Below, in pieces: positions 49,453 through 58,973 of a DNA stretch of 64,000 nt. The translations under genes and the position numbers were made by a program. The stretch is taken from positions 402,684 to 466,683 of the forward strand of contig NZ_KB898623.1 of assembly GCF_000377705.1 (NCBI RefSeq), in the 5' to 3' direction. The number at the start of each line of letters is the position of its first letter. Position 1 is the stretch's first letter. The DNA is from Salsuginibacillus kocurii DSM 18087. Its GTDB lineage: Bacteria > Bacillota > Bacilli > Bacillales > Marinococcaceae. The notes beneath the pieces are model-generated. The model saw only the letters and a program-made list of their open reading frames with translations. It was not told where the DNA came from and made no database searches.

Positions 49453-50643
49453 TTATTGATTTTGCAACCGCATAGTATCGCGAGCGATCATGACTTCTTC
49501 ATCCGTCGGTACTACTAACGCTTGAACAGGAGAATCTTCTTTGGTTAAGAAAGCTTCTTCCCCTCTAACTTGATTCTGTTCTTTGTCGAAGTACACACCG
49601 AGAAACTCTAAACCAGTTAACACTTTCTCACGAACGACTGTACTATTTTCGCCTACACCTGCTGTAAATATAACAGCGTCTACTCCGTTCATGGTAGCAG
49701 CATAGGTCCCAATATATTTATGAATACGTCCTGTGAAAATGTCCAGTGCTACTTGAGCTTGTTCATTTCCTTGACCAGCTTGTTCTTCCACGTCGCGCAA
49801 ATCACTTGAAACACCTGTTAAGCCAAGCATTCCACTTTCTTTATTCAACGTGTGGATAACTTCATTTGCACTTTGTCCTGTTTTCTCCATAATAAATGGA
49901 ATGAGGGCTGGGTCAATATTTCCAGAGCGAGTACCCATAGTAACCCCTGCTAGCGGAGTGAAGCCCATGGACGTATCTACGGAATAACCTCCGTCCACCG
50001 CTGTAATGCTTGCGCCATTACCAATATGACATGTAATAAGCTTTACTTCTTCTAACGGTTTATCAAGAAGTTCCGCAGCCCGTTGTGATACATACTTATG
50101 TGAAGTTCCGTGGAACCCGTACTTTCGAATGCCATGCTCTTGATAATATTCATAAGGAATACTGTATAAATACTTGTCCTTTGGCATTGATTGGTGGAAA
50201 GCTGTGTCAAACACTGCTACCGCTGGGACATTTGGTAAAACTTCGCGAAAGGCTCGAATTCCCGTAATATTGGCAGGGTTATGCAATGGAGCAAGCTCGG
50301 AAACTTCCTCAATACCAGCTAATACATCTTCATTAATTAAGACAGAATCTGAAAACTTCTCCCCGCCATGAACAACACGGTGCCCAATTCCATCAATGTC
50401 CTCTAATGATTCAATAATTTTATGAGCGGTTAAAGCTTCTAAAAGCGAAGAAACAGCTTCTTCGTGATTTGTAATCACTGGTGTTTGTTTTACTTTTTCT
50501 CCGTTGACTTCGATCGTAAGCTCTGGCTTTTCAAGGCCAATTCGCTCTACTACTCCTTTGGTTACAATCGTTTCTTCAGGCATCTGCAGCAATTGAAATT
50601 TAAGGGAAGAACTCCCTGCGTTGATGGCCAAGATATTTGCCAT
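49453..50643 (-). CDS. ackA: Acetate kinase
   Basis: Forms acetyl phosphate from acetate and ATP or the reverse, linking overflow metabolism to energy. 396 residues with the N-terminal NAGSSSLKF near 8-16, HRVVHGGE near 89, [10 protein letters not shown] near 175 and the ATP-site GIRAF/GNASITA blocks. Full length. AAAGGAG before ATG. B. subtilis ackA is activated by CcpA; I did not find a clear cre upstream. Confidence 0.95.
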   Translation of the reverse strand: MANILAINAGSSSLKFQLLQMPEETIVTKGVVERIGLEKPELTIEVNGEKVKQTPVITNHEEAVSSLLEALTAHKIIESLEDIDGIGHRVVHGGEKFSDSVLINEDVLAGIEEVSELAPLHNPANITGIRAFREVLPNVPAVAVFDTAFHQSMPKDKYLYSIPYEYYQEHGIRKYGFHGTSHKYVSQRAAELLDKPLEEVKLITCHIGNGASITAVDGGYSVDTSMGFTPLAGVTMGTRSGNIDPALIPFIMEKTGQSANEVIHTLNKESGMLGLTGVSSDLRDVEEQAGQGNEQAQVALDIFTGRIHKYIGTYAATMNGVDAVIFTAGVGENSTVVREKVLTGLEFLGVYFDKEQNQVRGEEAFLTKEDSPVQALVVPTDEEVMIARDTMRLQNQ

Positions 50644-50911
50644 GATAAAAAATCTCCTTTATCAATACTTCATATATTCTTGAGGACGGAAAGGCTAGAA
50701 AAGCAGCAAGTATTAACTAACAGCGATTCAGTCTCCCATATACTGCAAACGAACAGGGGTCCCTCTCCGTATGCTTCGCCTTATTTCCTCTCTCATTTAA
50801 ACACTTCAAACCTTTAAATTTCAAGTGAAACCCGCATTCTAACAATGATTTCTATTTATTCTGACTTGATAACGGATACAACCATACAAACTTGATACAC
50901 TGAATGGCTCT
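50644..50911. other. Upstream region of ackA
   Basis: No gene seen. It should contain the ackA promoter; TATACT occurs on the minus strand only in poor context. A partial cre-like stretch (TGAAACCCGC) was considered but is not in register with the consensus. Confidence 0.35.
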
Positions 50912-50957
50912 TTTGACAAAACAAACTATCCCCGCGCACCACGAAGATAGTTTGTTT
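50912..50957 (-). terminator. Terminator of ytxK
   Basis: A perfect 12-bp stem (50919-50930 with 50946-50957) is followed on the minus strand by TTTGTC and further T-rich sequence. It lies beyond the ytxK stop. Confidence 0.8.
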
Positions 50958-50959
50958 GG

Positions 50960-51946
50960 TTATTCAATATTTAATTCATCTTTTAGCCAGTTGTTAATTT
51001 GCTTCATCATATCAGCTAATGCGTCTTCACGTGTAAAGGAAGGAAGTTCAGCTAATAAAGCTTGACGAGGCTGAATGACGTTCGGGCCTTTCTTTTGCAA
51101 GATCCAAATGCTTTTTGCATGCTTTTCATCTTTAAACATCGTTCGTGGAAGCTGCAGAAGACCTAATATAACTGCCTTTTCTTTGACATATTCATGTAAC
51201 TTCTTGGCTTCTTCCGTCTGAAACATTGAATTGGGCACAAGCACCATCAAGTGACCGCCTGGTTTTAACACTTCAATTCCCCGCTCAATCAACAAATGAT
51301 GAGCCAAAGAGTGAGACGATTCAGCGCTCAGTTGGAATCGCTTAGCCACCTCGTCTTTCGTGTAGTATCCGACCGGAAGATCTGACACGACCATATCAAC
51401 ATTCTGGGCATTCAATTGTTCAATGGAATCCTGATGGTACAATTGTAGCTGGTGAGCTTGCAAATTAGCTTGAGTGTAAGCAACTTTAAGCAACGTGTCA
51501 TCCACTTCAGCCCCATAAGGCTCTATTTGCAACGCTTGTTGATTTAACAGAGCCATCATTAAATTACCCGTTCCCACAGCAGGATCGAGCAAAGTGATTC
51601 TCTTTTGACCTGCCGAGAAGCGGTTCACAAGATAACTCAAAAATAAGGCTACCGCATCCGGCGTCATAGCGTGATGAGGCTGGACCGCTTCTTTCATTCC
51701 TTTCACTACAGCTAACTGAAATGCGCGGCGGATGTCTTCTTTGGCCGCACCTTCAAATGGATACGTTGAAAGAAGTTCATTCGCCTCCTGCTTTTTTTCT
51801 GCGGACAAAGCCTCCTGCACCACTGCCTGTTGAAAGAAATTTTCGCCTGCTTCTGCAATAGATTCAAGATAGGTCAACTCAGTTGCTTCTTGAATGAGGG
51901 AAGCCATTTGATCTAAACCGTTATATAACTCTTCTACATTTAACAT
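50960..51946 (-). CDS. ytxK: Class I SAM-dependent methyltransferase YtxK
   Basis: 328-residue protein of the N-6 adenine methyltransferase-like group: LDPAVGTGNLMM near 121 binds S-adenosylmethionine, and SDLPVGYY near 183 stands where DNA methylases have NPPY, so the catalytic motif is altered. It also has a helical N-terminal part. No restriction or specificity gene is near, so it is not an ordinary restriction-modification enzyme. In B. subtilis ytxK also follows ackA. AGAGGTG before ATG. Confidence 0.87.
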   Translation of the reverse strand: MLNVEELYNGLDQMASLIQEATELTYLESIAEAGENFFQQAVVQEALSAEKKQEANELLSTYPFEGAAKEDIRRAFQLAVVKGMKEAVQPHHAMTPDAVALFLSYLVNRFSAGQKRITLLDPAVGTGNLMMALLNQQALQIEPYGAEVDDTLLKVAYTQANLQAHQLQLYHQDSIEQLNAQNVDMVVSDLPVGYYTKDEVAKRFQLSAESSHSLAHHLLIERGIEVLKPGGHLMVLVPNSMFQTEEAKKLHEYVKEKAVILGLLQLPRTMFKDEKHAKSIWILQKKGPNVIQPRQALLAELPSFTREDALADMMKQINNWLKDELNIE

Positions 51947-52257
51947 GGCTCATGTCACCTCTATTTCGATTCACTAGTCCGAGCTTCATTGTAACAGAGA
52001 ACGTTCACTGGCAAAAGTTGAATGAAGAAGCAGTATAATCCTATCTCATGTTTAATTAATATATAAGGCTGATTACGCATTTGTTATTGTTTTTGTTTCA
52101 AACCCCAGAAAGCAAAAGGAGGGAACTCCAGCGGCATTCAAAGAAGAGATCACCTTAGCTCCTAGGAAACAGCCAATTATAATAAGAAAAACCTTCTAAA
52201 GGTTAACGCCGCCTCCTCTTTCAAATTTATATTAATAAGTCTTTCTTCAATTATTTC
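51947..52257. other. Divergent intergenic region ytxK/rpsD
   Basis: No gene. The only feature is a short hairpin, AACCTT/AAGGTT at 52189-52203, followed on the minus strand by TTTTTC, a possible terminator for antisense transcription. The ytxK promoter could not be identified. Confidence 0.35.
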
Positions 52258-52495
52258 TTGACTCACACTGTCCATTCGAGGTACAATGTACGCTGTGTAA
52301 AAGACAGCCGGGGTGAACCTGGCATGGAACTATTTCATTGTGTTCCTTCTCATCCCGCGGCAATAAGATGATGAAGGAGTATCACGTAACCCCTCGCTGT
52401 CGGGGCGAAGATGCATGAAAACACAATGGCCTGCCTGGAAGAGCCACTGTTCGTCTTTTTCCAACTATTTAATTGGAAAAAAGGAGGATTCATCC
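52258..52495 (+). promoter_or_regulatory. rpsD promoter and S4 leader
   Basis: TTGACT (52258-52263) and TACAAT (52282-52287), 18-bp spacing, form a good promoter, leaving a leader of about 200 nt. ACAGC/GGGGT (52304-52314) can pair with ACCCC/GCTGT (52389-52400), while the same CCCC (52390-52393) can instead pair with GGGG (52402-52405). Such exclusive pairing resembles the B. subtilis rpsD leader that S4 protein binds to repress its own synthesis. Exact S4 site not determined. Confidence 0.7.
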
Positions 52496-53098
52496 ATGTC
52501 TCGTTTTACTGGATCCACATGGAAGAAATCACGCCGCCTTGGAATTTCTCTAAGCGGTACTGGAAAAGAACTTGAAAAGCGCCCTTACCCACCGGGAGAA
52601 CACGGGCCAACACAACGTAAAAAAATGTCTGAATACGGACTTCAGCTTCAAGAAAAGCAAAAGCTCCGTTTTATGTATGGTTTAAATGAGCGCCAGTTCC
52701 GCAGCATCTTTGATGAAGCAGGACGCATGAAAGGCGTTCACGGTGAAAACTTCATGACTCTACTTGAGTCCCGCCTTGACAACCTTGTGTATCGTCTCGG
52801 CTTTGCCCGCACACGTCGCGGTGCTCGCCAGCTCGTTAACCATGGTCACGTTACAGTGGATGGCGGACGTGTAGATATCCCATCTTACCGTGTGAAGCCA
52901 GGGCAAGCCATTGGCCTTCGTGAAAAATCACGTAATCTTGATTCTGTAAAAGATGCACGTGAAGCGCTCACGTTTGTTCCTGAATATTTAGACCTTGACG
53001 AAGATAAGCTTGAAGCAACGTACACTCGTCTTCCTGAGCGTTCCGAGCTTCCTTCTGAAATTACAGAAGCTCTTATCGTTGAGTTCTACTCTCGTTAA
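52496..53098 (+). CDS. rpsD: 30S ribosomal protein S4
   Basis: Primary rRNA-binding protein of the small subunit. Start at [16 protein letters not shown] (200 residues, same as B. subtilis), with AAGGAGGAT six bases upstream; the frame stays open for 27 codons in the leader, which is not used. The S4 domain lies near 91-150 ([20 protein letters not shown]). This is the zinc-free form, without the N-terminal cysteines. It stands alone with its own promoter and terminator. Confidence 0.97.
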   Translation: MSRFTGSTWKKSRRLGISLSGTGKELEKRPYPPGEHGPTQRKKMSEYGLQLQEKQKLRFMYGLNERQFRSIFDEAGRMKGVHGENFMTLLESRLDNLVYRLGFARTRRGARQLVNHGHVTVDGGRVDIPSYRVKPGQAIGLREKSRNLDSVKDAREALTFVPEYLDLDEDKLEATYTRLPERSELPSEITEALIVEFYSR

Positions 53099-53108
53099 GC
53101 TCTACCAT

Positions 53109-53143
53109 AAACACCTTGCGGATAAAACGCAGGGTGTTTTTTT
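53109..53143 (+). terminator. Terminator of rpsD
   Basis: AACACC-TTGCG pairs with CGCAG-GGTGTT and is followed by T-rich sequence ending TTTTTTT. Confidence 0.9.
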
Positions 53144-53454
53144 ATATCCTGCTTACACGTGTAAAAGTGTTCTACTTCAGCTTCATCCATCATACTCCCC
53201 CTGTGTATTCACTTTCTTATTCATAAAATAAGCCCTATAAGATTTACATAAAAAAATATTGAGTTATTAATGTAAGTTATCGTATGTAACTACATCCATT
53301 TAGTTTATGGGAAGAACATACGAGAAAACCTCATAGTAAGTAGCTTTTCGGCGTGTAAACTAAGGGTTTACAATAAAAAACGAATCGTTTATAGTACCTG
53401 TTTTCCCTTCGCTGTATAATTAAGGTATTGATTAGGGAAGGGGCATTGGTATTT
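53144..53454. other. AT-rich region between rpsD and the XRE gene
   Basis: No gene seen. The stretch is clearly poorer in G+C than its surroundings, as is the XRE gene itself. TATAAT-like AT-rich sites (TATAATTA near 53415-53422) may drive the XRE gene. Confidence 0.4.
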
Positions 53455-53874
53455 ATGGAGTTGGGCAGCCAATTAAAAAGACTTAGAGAAGAGTACAATA
53501 TGTCACAAGAAGAATTATCTAAAAAGTTGGGTGTTTCTCGGCAAGCGGTTTATAAGTGGGAAAGCAACAAAGGTTATCCTGATATTGAAAACCTAATTGA
53601 ACTGAGTGAAATTTTCAATGTAACTATTGATGAGATAATCAAAAAAGATGATAAGTTGATTAAAAAGATAAATGTCGATGAAGAAAAAAGCACTTTTAGT
53701 GATGCCGGATTTTATGTAGGATTGGTCATTATGTTTTTTGGTATTTTCACCAATTTCGGCTCTGTGTCCACCATTTTTATGTTTATTGGGATTGCAATTA
53801 TTGCATTATATAAGGATATTTTGAATGTGCTAAAAGATTTTATTAAAGATTTAAAGAGAACAGTGAAGGATTGA
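53455..53874 (+). CDS. XRE-family HTH protein with membrane segments
   Basis: 139 residues with an XRE HTH at about 6-60 (QLKRLREEYNMSQEELSKKL, then VSRQAVYKWES), an acidic linker, and two hydrophobic segments (about 83-98 and 100-117). Start set at MELGSQLKRL; the nearest purine-rich site (GGGAAGGGG) is about 11 nt upstream, so the start is not certain and an earlier ATG nine codons up is possible. Base composition is more AT-rich than the neighbours, which may mean acquired DNA. It is not part of the rpsD-tyrS arrangement in B. subtilis. Ligand and targets unknown. Confidence 0.75.
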   Translation: MELGSQLKRLREEYNMSQEELSKKLGVSRQAVYKWESNKGYPDIENLIELSEIFNVTIDEIIKKDDKLIKKINVDEEKSTFSDAGFYVGLVIMFFGIFTNFGSVSTIFMFIGIAIIALYKDILNVLKDFIKDLKRTVKD

Positions 53875-53972
53875 CCAATTTTCATGATGATGGAAGGTCC
53901 TAATTAAAATTGGTGTTTCCGGAATCAAAAAGTAGAAGTATATAAATGTAACCTTCACTGACTGCAATAAAC

Positions 53973-54010
53973 AAGCCAGCCATGATGCTTTGCCTCGTCA
54001 TGGCTGGCTT
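53973..54010. terminator. Bidirectional terminator between XRE gene and tyrS
   Basis: A perfect 13-bp stem (53973-53985 with 53998-54010, AAGCCAGCCATGA) has T-rich sequence on both sides. It serves both convergent genes. Confidence 0.85.
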
Positions 54011-54039
54011 TATCTTATAAGAAAATACAGAGCTGGTCT

Positions 54040-55317
54040 TTAGTTTTTAAAGTCTACAAGGAAATACTTTTTCTTGCCGCGTCGTAAAATGGTAAAACGC
54101 TCATCTATTTGATCTTCGCTGCCAATTTCCTTCGCAAGATCCTGGCACCTTTCCCCATTTATATACACCGCTCCATTTTGAATATCTTCTCTAGCCTGTC
54201 GTTTGGAAGAAACAATCTCTGCGTGAATCAACAATTCAACCAATGGAATTGTATCTTCTTCTGCTTTATATGTCGGAACGTCCTTAAAGCCTTGTTCGAT
54301 TTCTTCTGCACTAAGCTTCGTTAGTGCCCCTCCGCCAAACAAAGCTTGAGAAATGTTTTGCGCTTGTTCTAGTGCAGTTATCCCGTGCACAAATTTAGTC
54401 ACCTCTTCAGCTAACCGGCGCTGTGCTTTTCGTTCTTCGGGACGTTCCTCCAACTCTTCTTCCAAGCCTTTGATCTCGCTTTCCTCAAGGAAGGTAAAGT
54501 AACGTATAAACTTAATGACGTCCCGGTCGTCGACATTAATTAAGAATTGATAAAACTCGTAAGGAGAAGTTTTGGCAGGGTCTAACCAAATTGCCCCGCC
54601 TTCTGATTTACCAAATTTGCTACCATCCGCTTTTGTAACCAACGGAATCGTAAATCCATAGGCATCAATAGCTTCTTCCTCTTCTTCTGCATTCATGCGG
54701 CGAATAAGCTCTAAGCCAGCCGTAATGTTACCCCATTGGTCACTGCCGCCCATTTGCAGTTTGACTTTCTTTTCCGCATTCAAACGGTAAAAGTCATATG
54801 ATTGAAGCATCATATACGTAAATTCTGTAAAGGAAATGCCGCTTTCTAAACGCGAATCTACCGTTTCTTTTGCTAGCATGTAATTGACACTGAAATGTTT
54901 TCCTACGTCTCGTAAAAACTCAACAAGCCGCATCTCCCCCAGCCAATCGTAGTTATTAACTAGCTCAGCGCCTACTTCTCCTTCAAAATCGAGATATTTT
55001 GCAAGTTGGGCTTGAATACGCTCTACCCAGGATCTTACGACTGTTTCTTCATTTAAGGTTCGTTCAGCCGTTTTACCGCTTGGATCGCCAATCAGCCCAG
55101 TAGCACCTCCTACAAGGGCGTATGGTTTGTGGCCAGCTAACTGAAAGCGTCGCAAGGTAACAATCGTTAATAAATGACCAATATGAAGACTGTCTCCGGT
55201 CGGGTCAAAGCCACAATATAAACCAACCGACTCTTGGCTTAATGTCTTATTCAAATTTTCTCGGTCTGTCACTTGGTTCACAAGGCCTCTTTGTTCTAAA
55301 TCTTGTAACACTGACAT
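54040..55317 (-). CDS. tyrS: Tyrosyl-tRNA synthetase
   Basis: Charges tRNA-Tyr. 425 residues of class I type: HIGH motif at 45-48 (HIGH), the KFGKS signature (KMSKS equivalent) near 235, and a C-terminal S4-like RNA-binding domain (about 355-425, RQAREDIQNGAVYING). GGAGG before ATG. Expression is under a tyrosine T-box in its leader. Convergent with the XRE gene. Confidence 0.95.
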   Translation of the reverse strand: MSVLQDLEQRGLVNQVTDRENLNKTLSQESVGLYCGFDPTGDSLHIGHLLTIVTLRRFQLAGHKPYALVGGATGLIGDPSGKTAERTLNEETVVRSWVERIQAQLAKYLDFEGEVGAELVNNYDWLGEMRLVEFLRDVGKHFSVNYMLAKETVDSRLESGISFTEFTYMMLQSYDFYRLNAEKKVKLQMGGSDQWGNITAGLELIRRMNAEEEEEAIDAYGFTIPLVTKADGSKFGKSEGGAIWLDPAKTSPYEFYQFLINVDDRDVIKFIRYFTFLEESEIKGLEEELEERPEERKAQRRLAEEVTKFVHGITALEQAQNISQALFGGGALTKLSAEEIEQGFKDVPTYKAEEDTIPLVELLIHAEIVSSKRQAREDIQNGAVYINGERCQDLAKEIGSEDQIDERFTILRRGKKKYFLVDFKN

Positions 55318-55398
55318 TTTTATTCCTCCTATACATGTAACGGCAGTTATCCTGCAAATACTTTCCTGAACATGAGAAAGATAGCGGTGTTAAAACAC

Positions 55399-55640
55399 AA
55401 AAAAACTCCTCCCTGCAAAAGGGACGAGTTATGGTCGCGGTACCACCCTTATTAGAAGCCAGTCTGGACACCGGCTTCTCACTTTCTTTGTGATAACGGT
55501 ACAACCGTTTTCCACTACTCAGTGCATTTTCGCAGAAAAAGTTCAGGAAGGTAATTCACTTCACCTTATGTGCCGCATCTCAGCAAAAACGGCTCTCTGT
55601 GTACAGGGAAGGAGCAAGCTAGGATTTATTTCCATCGTTA
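55399..55640 (-). promoter_or_regulatory. Tyrosine T-box leader of tyrS
   Basis: The T-box core GGGTGGTACCGCG lies at about 55436-55448 on the minus strand. The terminator AACTCGTCCC/GGGAGGAGTT with T7 is at 55399-55430. Upstream the specifier loop reads GAATTACCTT, with codon TAC at 55551-55553, a tyrosine codon that agrees with the gene. Stem I with AGAGAGCCG is at about 55590. The limits are approximate. Uncharged tRNA-Tyr should promote read-through. Confidence 0.93.
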
Positions 55641-55747
55641 CTTTTATTTATGTTTACTATTCTATCAACAGTTTTTACCATACTTTTTTATAAAATGCAA
55701 CATTGTTCATCATTATTTCACCTTACCGATAGGAAGCATAGCTGCTT

Positions 55748-55758
55748 TATGCTATAAT
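55748..55758 (+). promoter_or_regulatory. Extended -10 promoter of the PBP gene
   Basis: TATGCTATAAT (55748-55758) is a TGn-extended -10 box, 27 bp before the start, with no good -35. This short distance leaves a brief leader with AGGGGG. Confidence 0.55.
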
Positions 55759-55784
55759 TACAATGATATTTTAGGGGGAATAAC

Positions 55785-58781
55785 ATGCGCCAATTTTTAG
55801 ACCGAATGAACGAAAAACTTGATACATGGGCGAATACGAGAGTAGTTCGGGGTGTTAATATTACCTCGCACGTTGTCTGGAATCTTATTCTTATCTTTTT
55901 TGTTCTTATTTTTATGCTCGTATTTTTTGTTGGAGCCGCCGGTGCAGGTTATTTTGTGTCACTCGTAGAGGATGAATCGGTGCAAGAAAGCGAAGAAATG
56001 CTCGATGAAGTGTATAACTATGACGAGATTAGCGAGGTCTATTTTGCTAATGATGAATACTTAGGAGAATTGCCTGCGGACCTTGAGCGCCGAGTGGTTA
56101 CCTTGGATGAAGTCTCAGAGCACCTTAAACAGGCTATTATTGCAACCGAAGATGAATATTTTTATGAGCATGAGGGTATTGTACCAAAGGCCATATTCCG
56201 TGCTACTTATCAGGAAGTAGCAAACGCGGGCAACCAAACAGGAGGAAGTACGCTTACACAACAACTCGTAAAAAACCAGCTCCTCTCCCCTGAAGTGTCC
56301 TTTGAGCGAAAGGCTCAGGAAATTATGCTCGCCATGCGGCTTGAGAATTTCATGGAAAAAGATGAAATCCTCGAAGCTTATTTGAATGTCGTTCCTTTTG
56401 GCCGAAATGCCTCTGGCCGAAATATTGCCGGCGTACAATCAGCGGCTGAAGGAATCTTTGGAGTGGATGCTTCAGATTTAAACATAGCTCAATCCGCTTT
56501 CATTGCTGGCCTGCCGCAAAGCCCGTTTGGCTATTCGCCTTTTGAGGCTAATGGGGCCGTAAAAGAAAATTTTGATGCTGGGTTAAATCGAATGCAAACA
56601 GTGCTAAACCGTATGGAACGAAGCGGCTATATCGATGAAGATGAACACGAAGAAGCTCTTGATTATGATATTCGCGGAGATTTGACAGAAGCTGCTCCTA
56701 ATCCTTTTGATGAGTATCCTTATGTTGCTTATGAGACAGCTTCTCAGGCTAGCAGCATTTTAATGCAGAAACGACTTGAAGAAGATGATGTAGATTTAGA
56801 TAGTTTAGAAGGTGAAGAACGCCAGGAGACAATTGACACCTATCGCCAAGAAGCTCAGGCTGAACTTAGACAGCAAGGCTATGTTGTTCATACAACGATT
56901 GACAAAGACATTTATGATGCGATGCAAGAAGCAGTAGCCGGTGATCAATGGTTTGGTCCTACAGACGAACATGGTGACCCAGAACAAGTTGGGGCAGCTT
57001 TAATTGATAACCAAACTGGTGCCTTGTTAAGTTTTGTTGGAGGACGAGATCATGAGATCGAAGCTCAAAACATGGCTACTCAAGGTGGAAGACCTGTCGG
57101 CTCTACAGTTAAACCTTATCTATCTTATGCGCCAGCTTTAGAGCGCGGAGAAATTCATCCAGGGCAAATTGTTCCTGACGTACCTAGCACATACAGTGAA
57201 GGTGAAGAAGTTTCAAACTTTGACAATCAACATAGTGGCTTTCTACCAGTTCGAGAATCGATTGAACAGTCCCGCAATATTCCGGCTGTTCGAAGCCTGC
57301 AATTACTAGATGAAGGAGCTGACTATGAAGCATCTAACCTTGTTCAAAATGAAGAGGTTTACGAAGGGTTAGATAACCTCGGCATTCCAAGAGAAGAAGT
57401 TTGGGAACCGTATGCCCTTGGTTCATTAGAACTCTCGGTTGTAGATAACACAAATGCTTTTCAAGCTCTAGCAAATCAAGGCCAATATCAAGAAGCCTAT
57501 ATGATTGAAAGTATCGAGACCAGAGATGGTGAAGTTATTTACGAACATGAACCAGAGTCCAGAGAAGCTTTCTCAGAAGAAACAGCGTATATGATGACTG
57601 ATATGCTGCGCGGTGTGTTAACGAATGGAACAGCAAGTGGCCTGCCAAATATGATGAACACGGGCGGAGATTGGGCTGGAAAAACGGGAACCACAGGTGA
57701 ATTTCGAGACTCTTGGTTTGTCGGATATAATCCTGAAGTTACCTTAGGAACTTGGATTGGTTACCCTCAAAACACCCAGATTTCAAGAAATGTGAATGGA
57801 ATGGATTATAGCCCAAGAACTCAACAAATTTGGGCCAATCTCTTGAATGCAGCAAATGATGCGAATGTAGAGGCGATTGCAGCTGAGAGTTCCTTTGAAC
57901 AGCCTGAAACAGTGGTCACACAATCCATTTGCGGAATTTCTGGCTTGCTCCCATCCAGCCGTTGTCAAGAAGCTGGGTTTGTGGAAACTGATCTTATGAA
58001 CCAGGCATTTATCCCAACAGAAGTAGACAACAGTTTAGATAACATTGAATATGTAACGATCAATGATCAGCCGTATAGAGCTTATTCTTCTACTCCAGGG
58101 GAATTCACCCAATCTGGGGTAGGTATTGATGAACAATACTTTGATATTGACGATGTCGACGAGTATTTACCAGGAAATCTAACCGATAATGTAGTTCCTG
58201 ACCGAGAAGCTCCTACCAATGACTGGACACCTAGCGAAGTGTCCGGCGTCAGCATCAATGGCGGGAACGTCACGTGGAATCAACACCCGGATAATGACAT
58301 TATTGGTTATCGTATTTACCGAGCAGTGAGCGAAGGCAGTTCTTTTGCTGCTGTAGATACAGTCATAGGGAACACTGAAACGTCATATAGCGGCTCACCC
58401 GGATATGCGTATTACGTGACAGCTGTCGATAGCCAGGGACGGGAATCTAATTCTTCAGGTACTGCAGAACCTGGGCAGTGGGCAGACCCTTCTGCCCCTG
58501 AAGAGGAGGACGAGGAGGACGAAACGATCGAAGAACCATCCGAACCCCCAGTAGATGATTCTCCTGAAAATGAGGACGGAGAAGAGGCACCGCCTGAAGG
58601 CAACGGTCCTGACAATGGTGATGGCACAGAACCTGAAGAACCTGAAGAACCTGAAACACCTAACAACGGCGATGATAACGGCAACGGTGATGATAACAGT
58701 AATGACGAAGAGCCCGAGCCCGAAGAAGATAACGGTAATGAAGAAGAGGATTCCGACGAAGACGAGGGCGATGAGGGATAA
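55785..58781 (+). CDS. Class A penicillin-binding protein (transglycosylase/transpeptidase)
   Basis: Builds peptidoglycan outside the membrane. 998 residues: short cytoplasmic tail, TM at about 33-57, GT51 domain (about 75-250; catalytic E122 in ATEDEYFYEHEG), transpeptidase with S440-TVK (440-443), SRN (496-498) and KTGT (633-636). After it an extracellular linker leads to an FN3-like domain (about 805-890) and an Asp/Glu/Pro-rich tail (about 895-998). Resembles B. subtilis PBP1 and its FN3-tailed relatives, though there it is not located next to tyrS. The acidic tail fits a saline exterior. AGGGGG before ATG. Confidence 0.88.
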   Translation: MRQFLDRMNEKLDTWANTRVVRGVNITSHVVWNLILIFFVLIFMLVFFVGAAGAGYFVSLVEDESVQESEEMLDEVYNYDEISEVYFANDEYLGELPADLERRVVTLDEVSEHLKQAIIATEDEYFYEHEGIVPKAIFRATYQEVANAGNQTGGSTLTQQLVKNQLLSPEVSFERKAQEIMLAMRLENFMEKDEILEAYLNVVPFGRNASGRNIAGVQSAAEGIFGVDASDLNIAQSAFIAGLPQSPFGYSPFEANGAVKENFDAGLNRMQTVLNRMERSGYIDEDEHEEALDYDIRGDLTEAAPNPFDEYPYVAYETASQASSILMQKRLEEDDVDLDSLEGEERQETIDTYRQEAQAELRQQGYVVHTTIDKDIYDAMQEAVAGDQWFGPTDEHGDPEQVGAALIDNQTGALLSFVGGRDHEIEAQNMATQGGRPVGSTVKPYLSYAPALERGEIHPGQIVPDVPSTYSEGEEVSNFDNQHSGFLPVRESIEQSRNIPAVRSLQLLDEGADYEASNLVQNEEVYEGLDNLGIPREEVWEPYALGSLELSVVDNTNAFQALANQGQYQEAYMIESIETRDGEVIYEHEPESREAFSEETAYMMTDMLRGVLTNGTASGLPNMMNTGGDWAGKTGTTGEFRDSWFVGYNPEVTLGTWIGYPQNTQISRNVNGMDYSPRTQQIWANLLNAANDANVEAIAAESSFEQPETVVTQSICGISGLLPSSRCQEAGFVETDLMNQAFIPTEVDNSLDNIEYVTINDQPYRAYSSTPGEFTQSGVGIDEQYFDIDDVDEYLPGNLTDNVVPDREAPTNDWTPSEVSGVSINGGNVTWNQHPDNDIIGYRIYRAVSEGSSFAAVDTVIGNTETSYSGSPGYAYYVTAVDSQGRESNSSGTAEPGQWADPSAPEEEDEEDETIEEPSEPPVDDSPENEDGEEAPPEGNGPDNGDGTEPEEPEEPETPNNGDDNGNGDDNSNDEEPEPEEDNGNEEEDSDEDEGDEG

Positions 58782-58840
58782 AGAGTTTACGTGATCTTTT
58801 CTCGTAAACGATAAAGAAGTAAGTGTTGTGCTAAAATTAA

Positions 58841-58885
58841 GGCCACCAGCAGAGTTAAAGTGCTCTGCCGGTGGCCGTTTTGTTT
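58841..58885 (+). terminator. Terminator of the PBP gene
   Basis: GGCCACCAGCAGAG (58841-58854) pairs with CTCTGCCGGTGGCC (58863-58876), one mismatch, and GTTTTGTTT follows. Confidence 0.85.
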
Positions 58886-58910
58886 GGCTAACAAATCTTG
58901 TAGAGCCATT

Positions 58911-58955
58911 AAAAAGAGCCACTTACATTATTAGTGAATGCAAGCGGCTCTTTTT
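58911..58955 (-). terminator. Terminator of acsA
   Basis: AAAAAGAGCC (58911-58920) pairs with GGCTCTTTTT (58946-58955), extended inward by ACTTACATT-type pairing. T follows on the minus strand, just beyond the acsA stop. Confidence 0.85.
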
Positions 58956-58973
58956 TCTGATTAGCGTTGATGC

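Noticed and set aside
50644-50911. cre site upstream of ackA
   Set aside because: TGAAACCCGC resembles half of one, but the CG is out of register and the other half does not match.
52415-52495. 27-codon N-terminal extension or leader peptide before rpsD
   Set aside because: It lies in the structured leader, lacks a binding site, and the downstream ATG has a perfect one with the conserved S4 N-terminus.
55247-55504. 85-codon frame on the minus strand in the tyrS leader
   Set aside because: It runs through the T-box terminator and antiterminator and into tyrS out of frame.
58455-58922. 155-codon minus-strand frame opposite the PBP tail
   Set aside because: Arises from the low-complexity acidic tail on the other strand; no motif and it runs through the PBP terminator.
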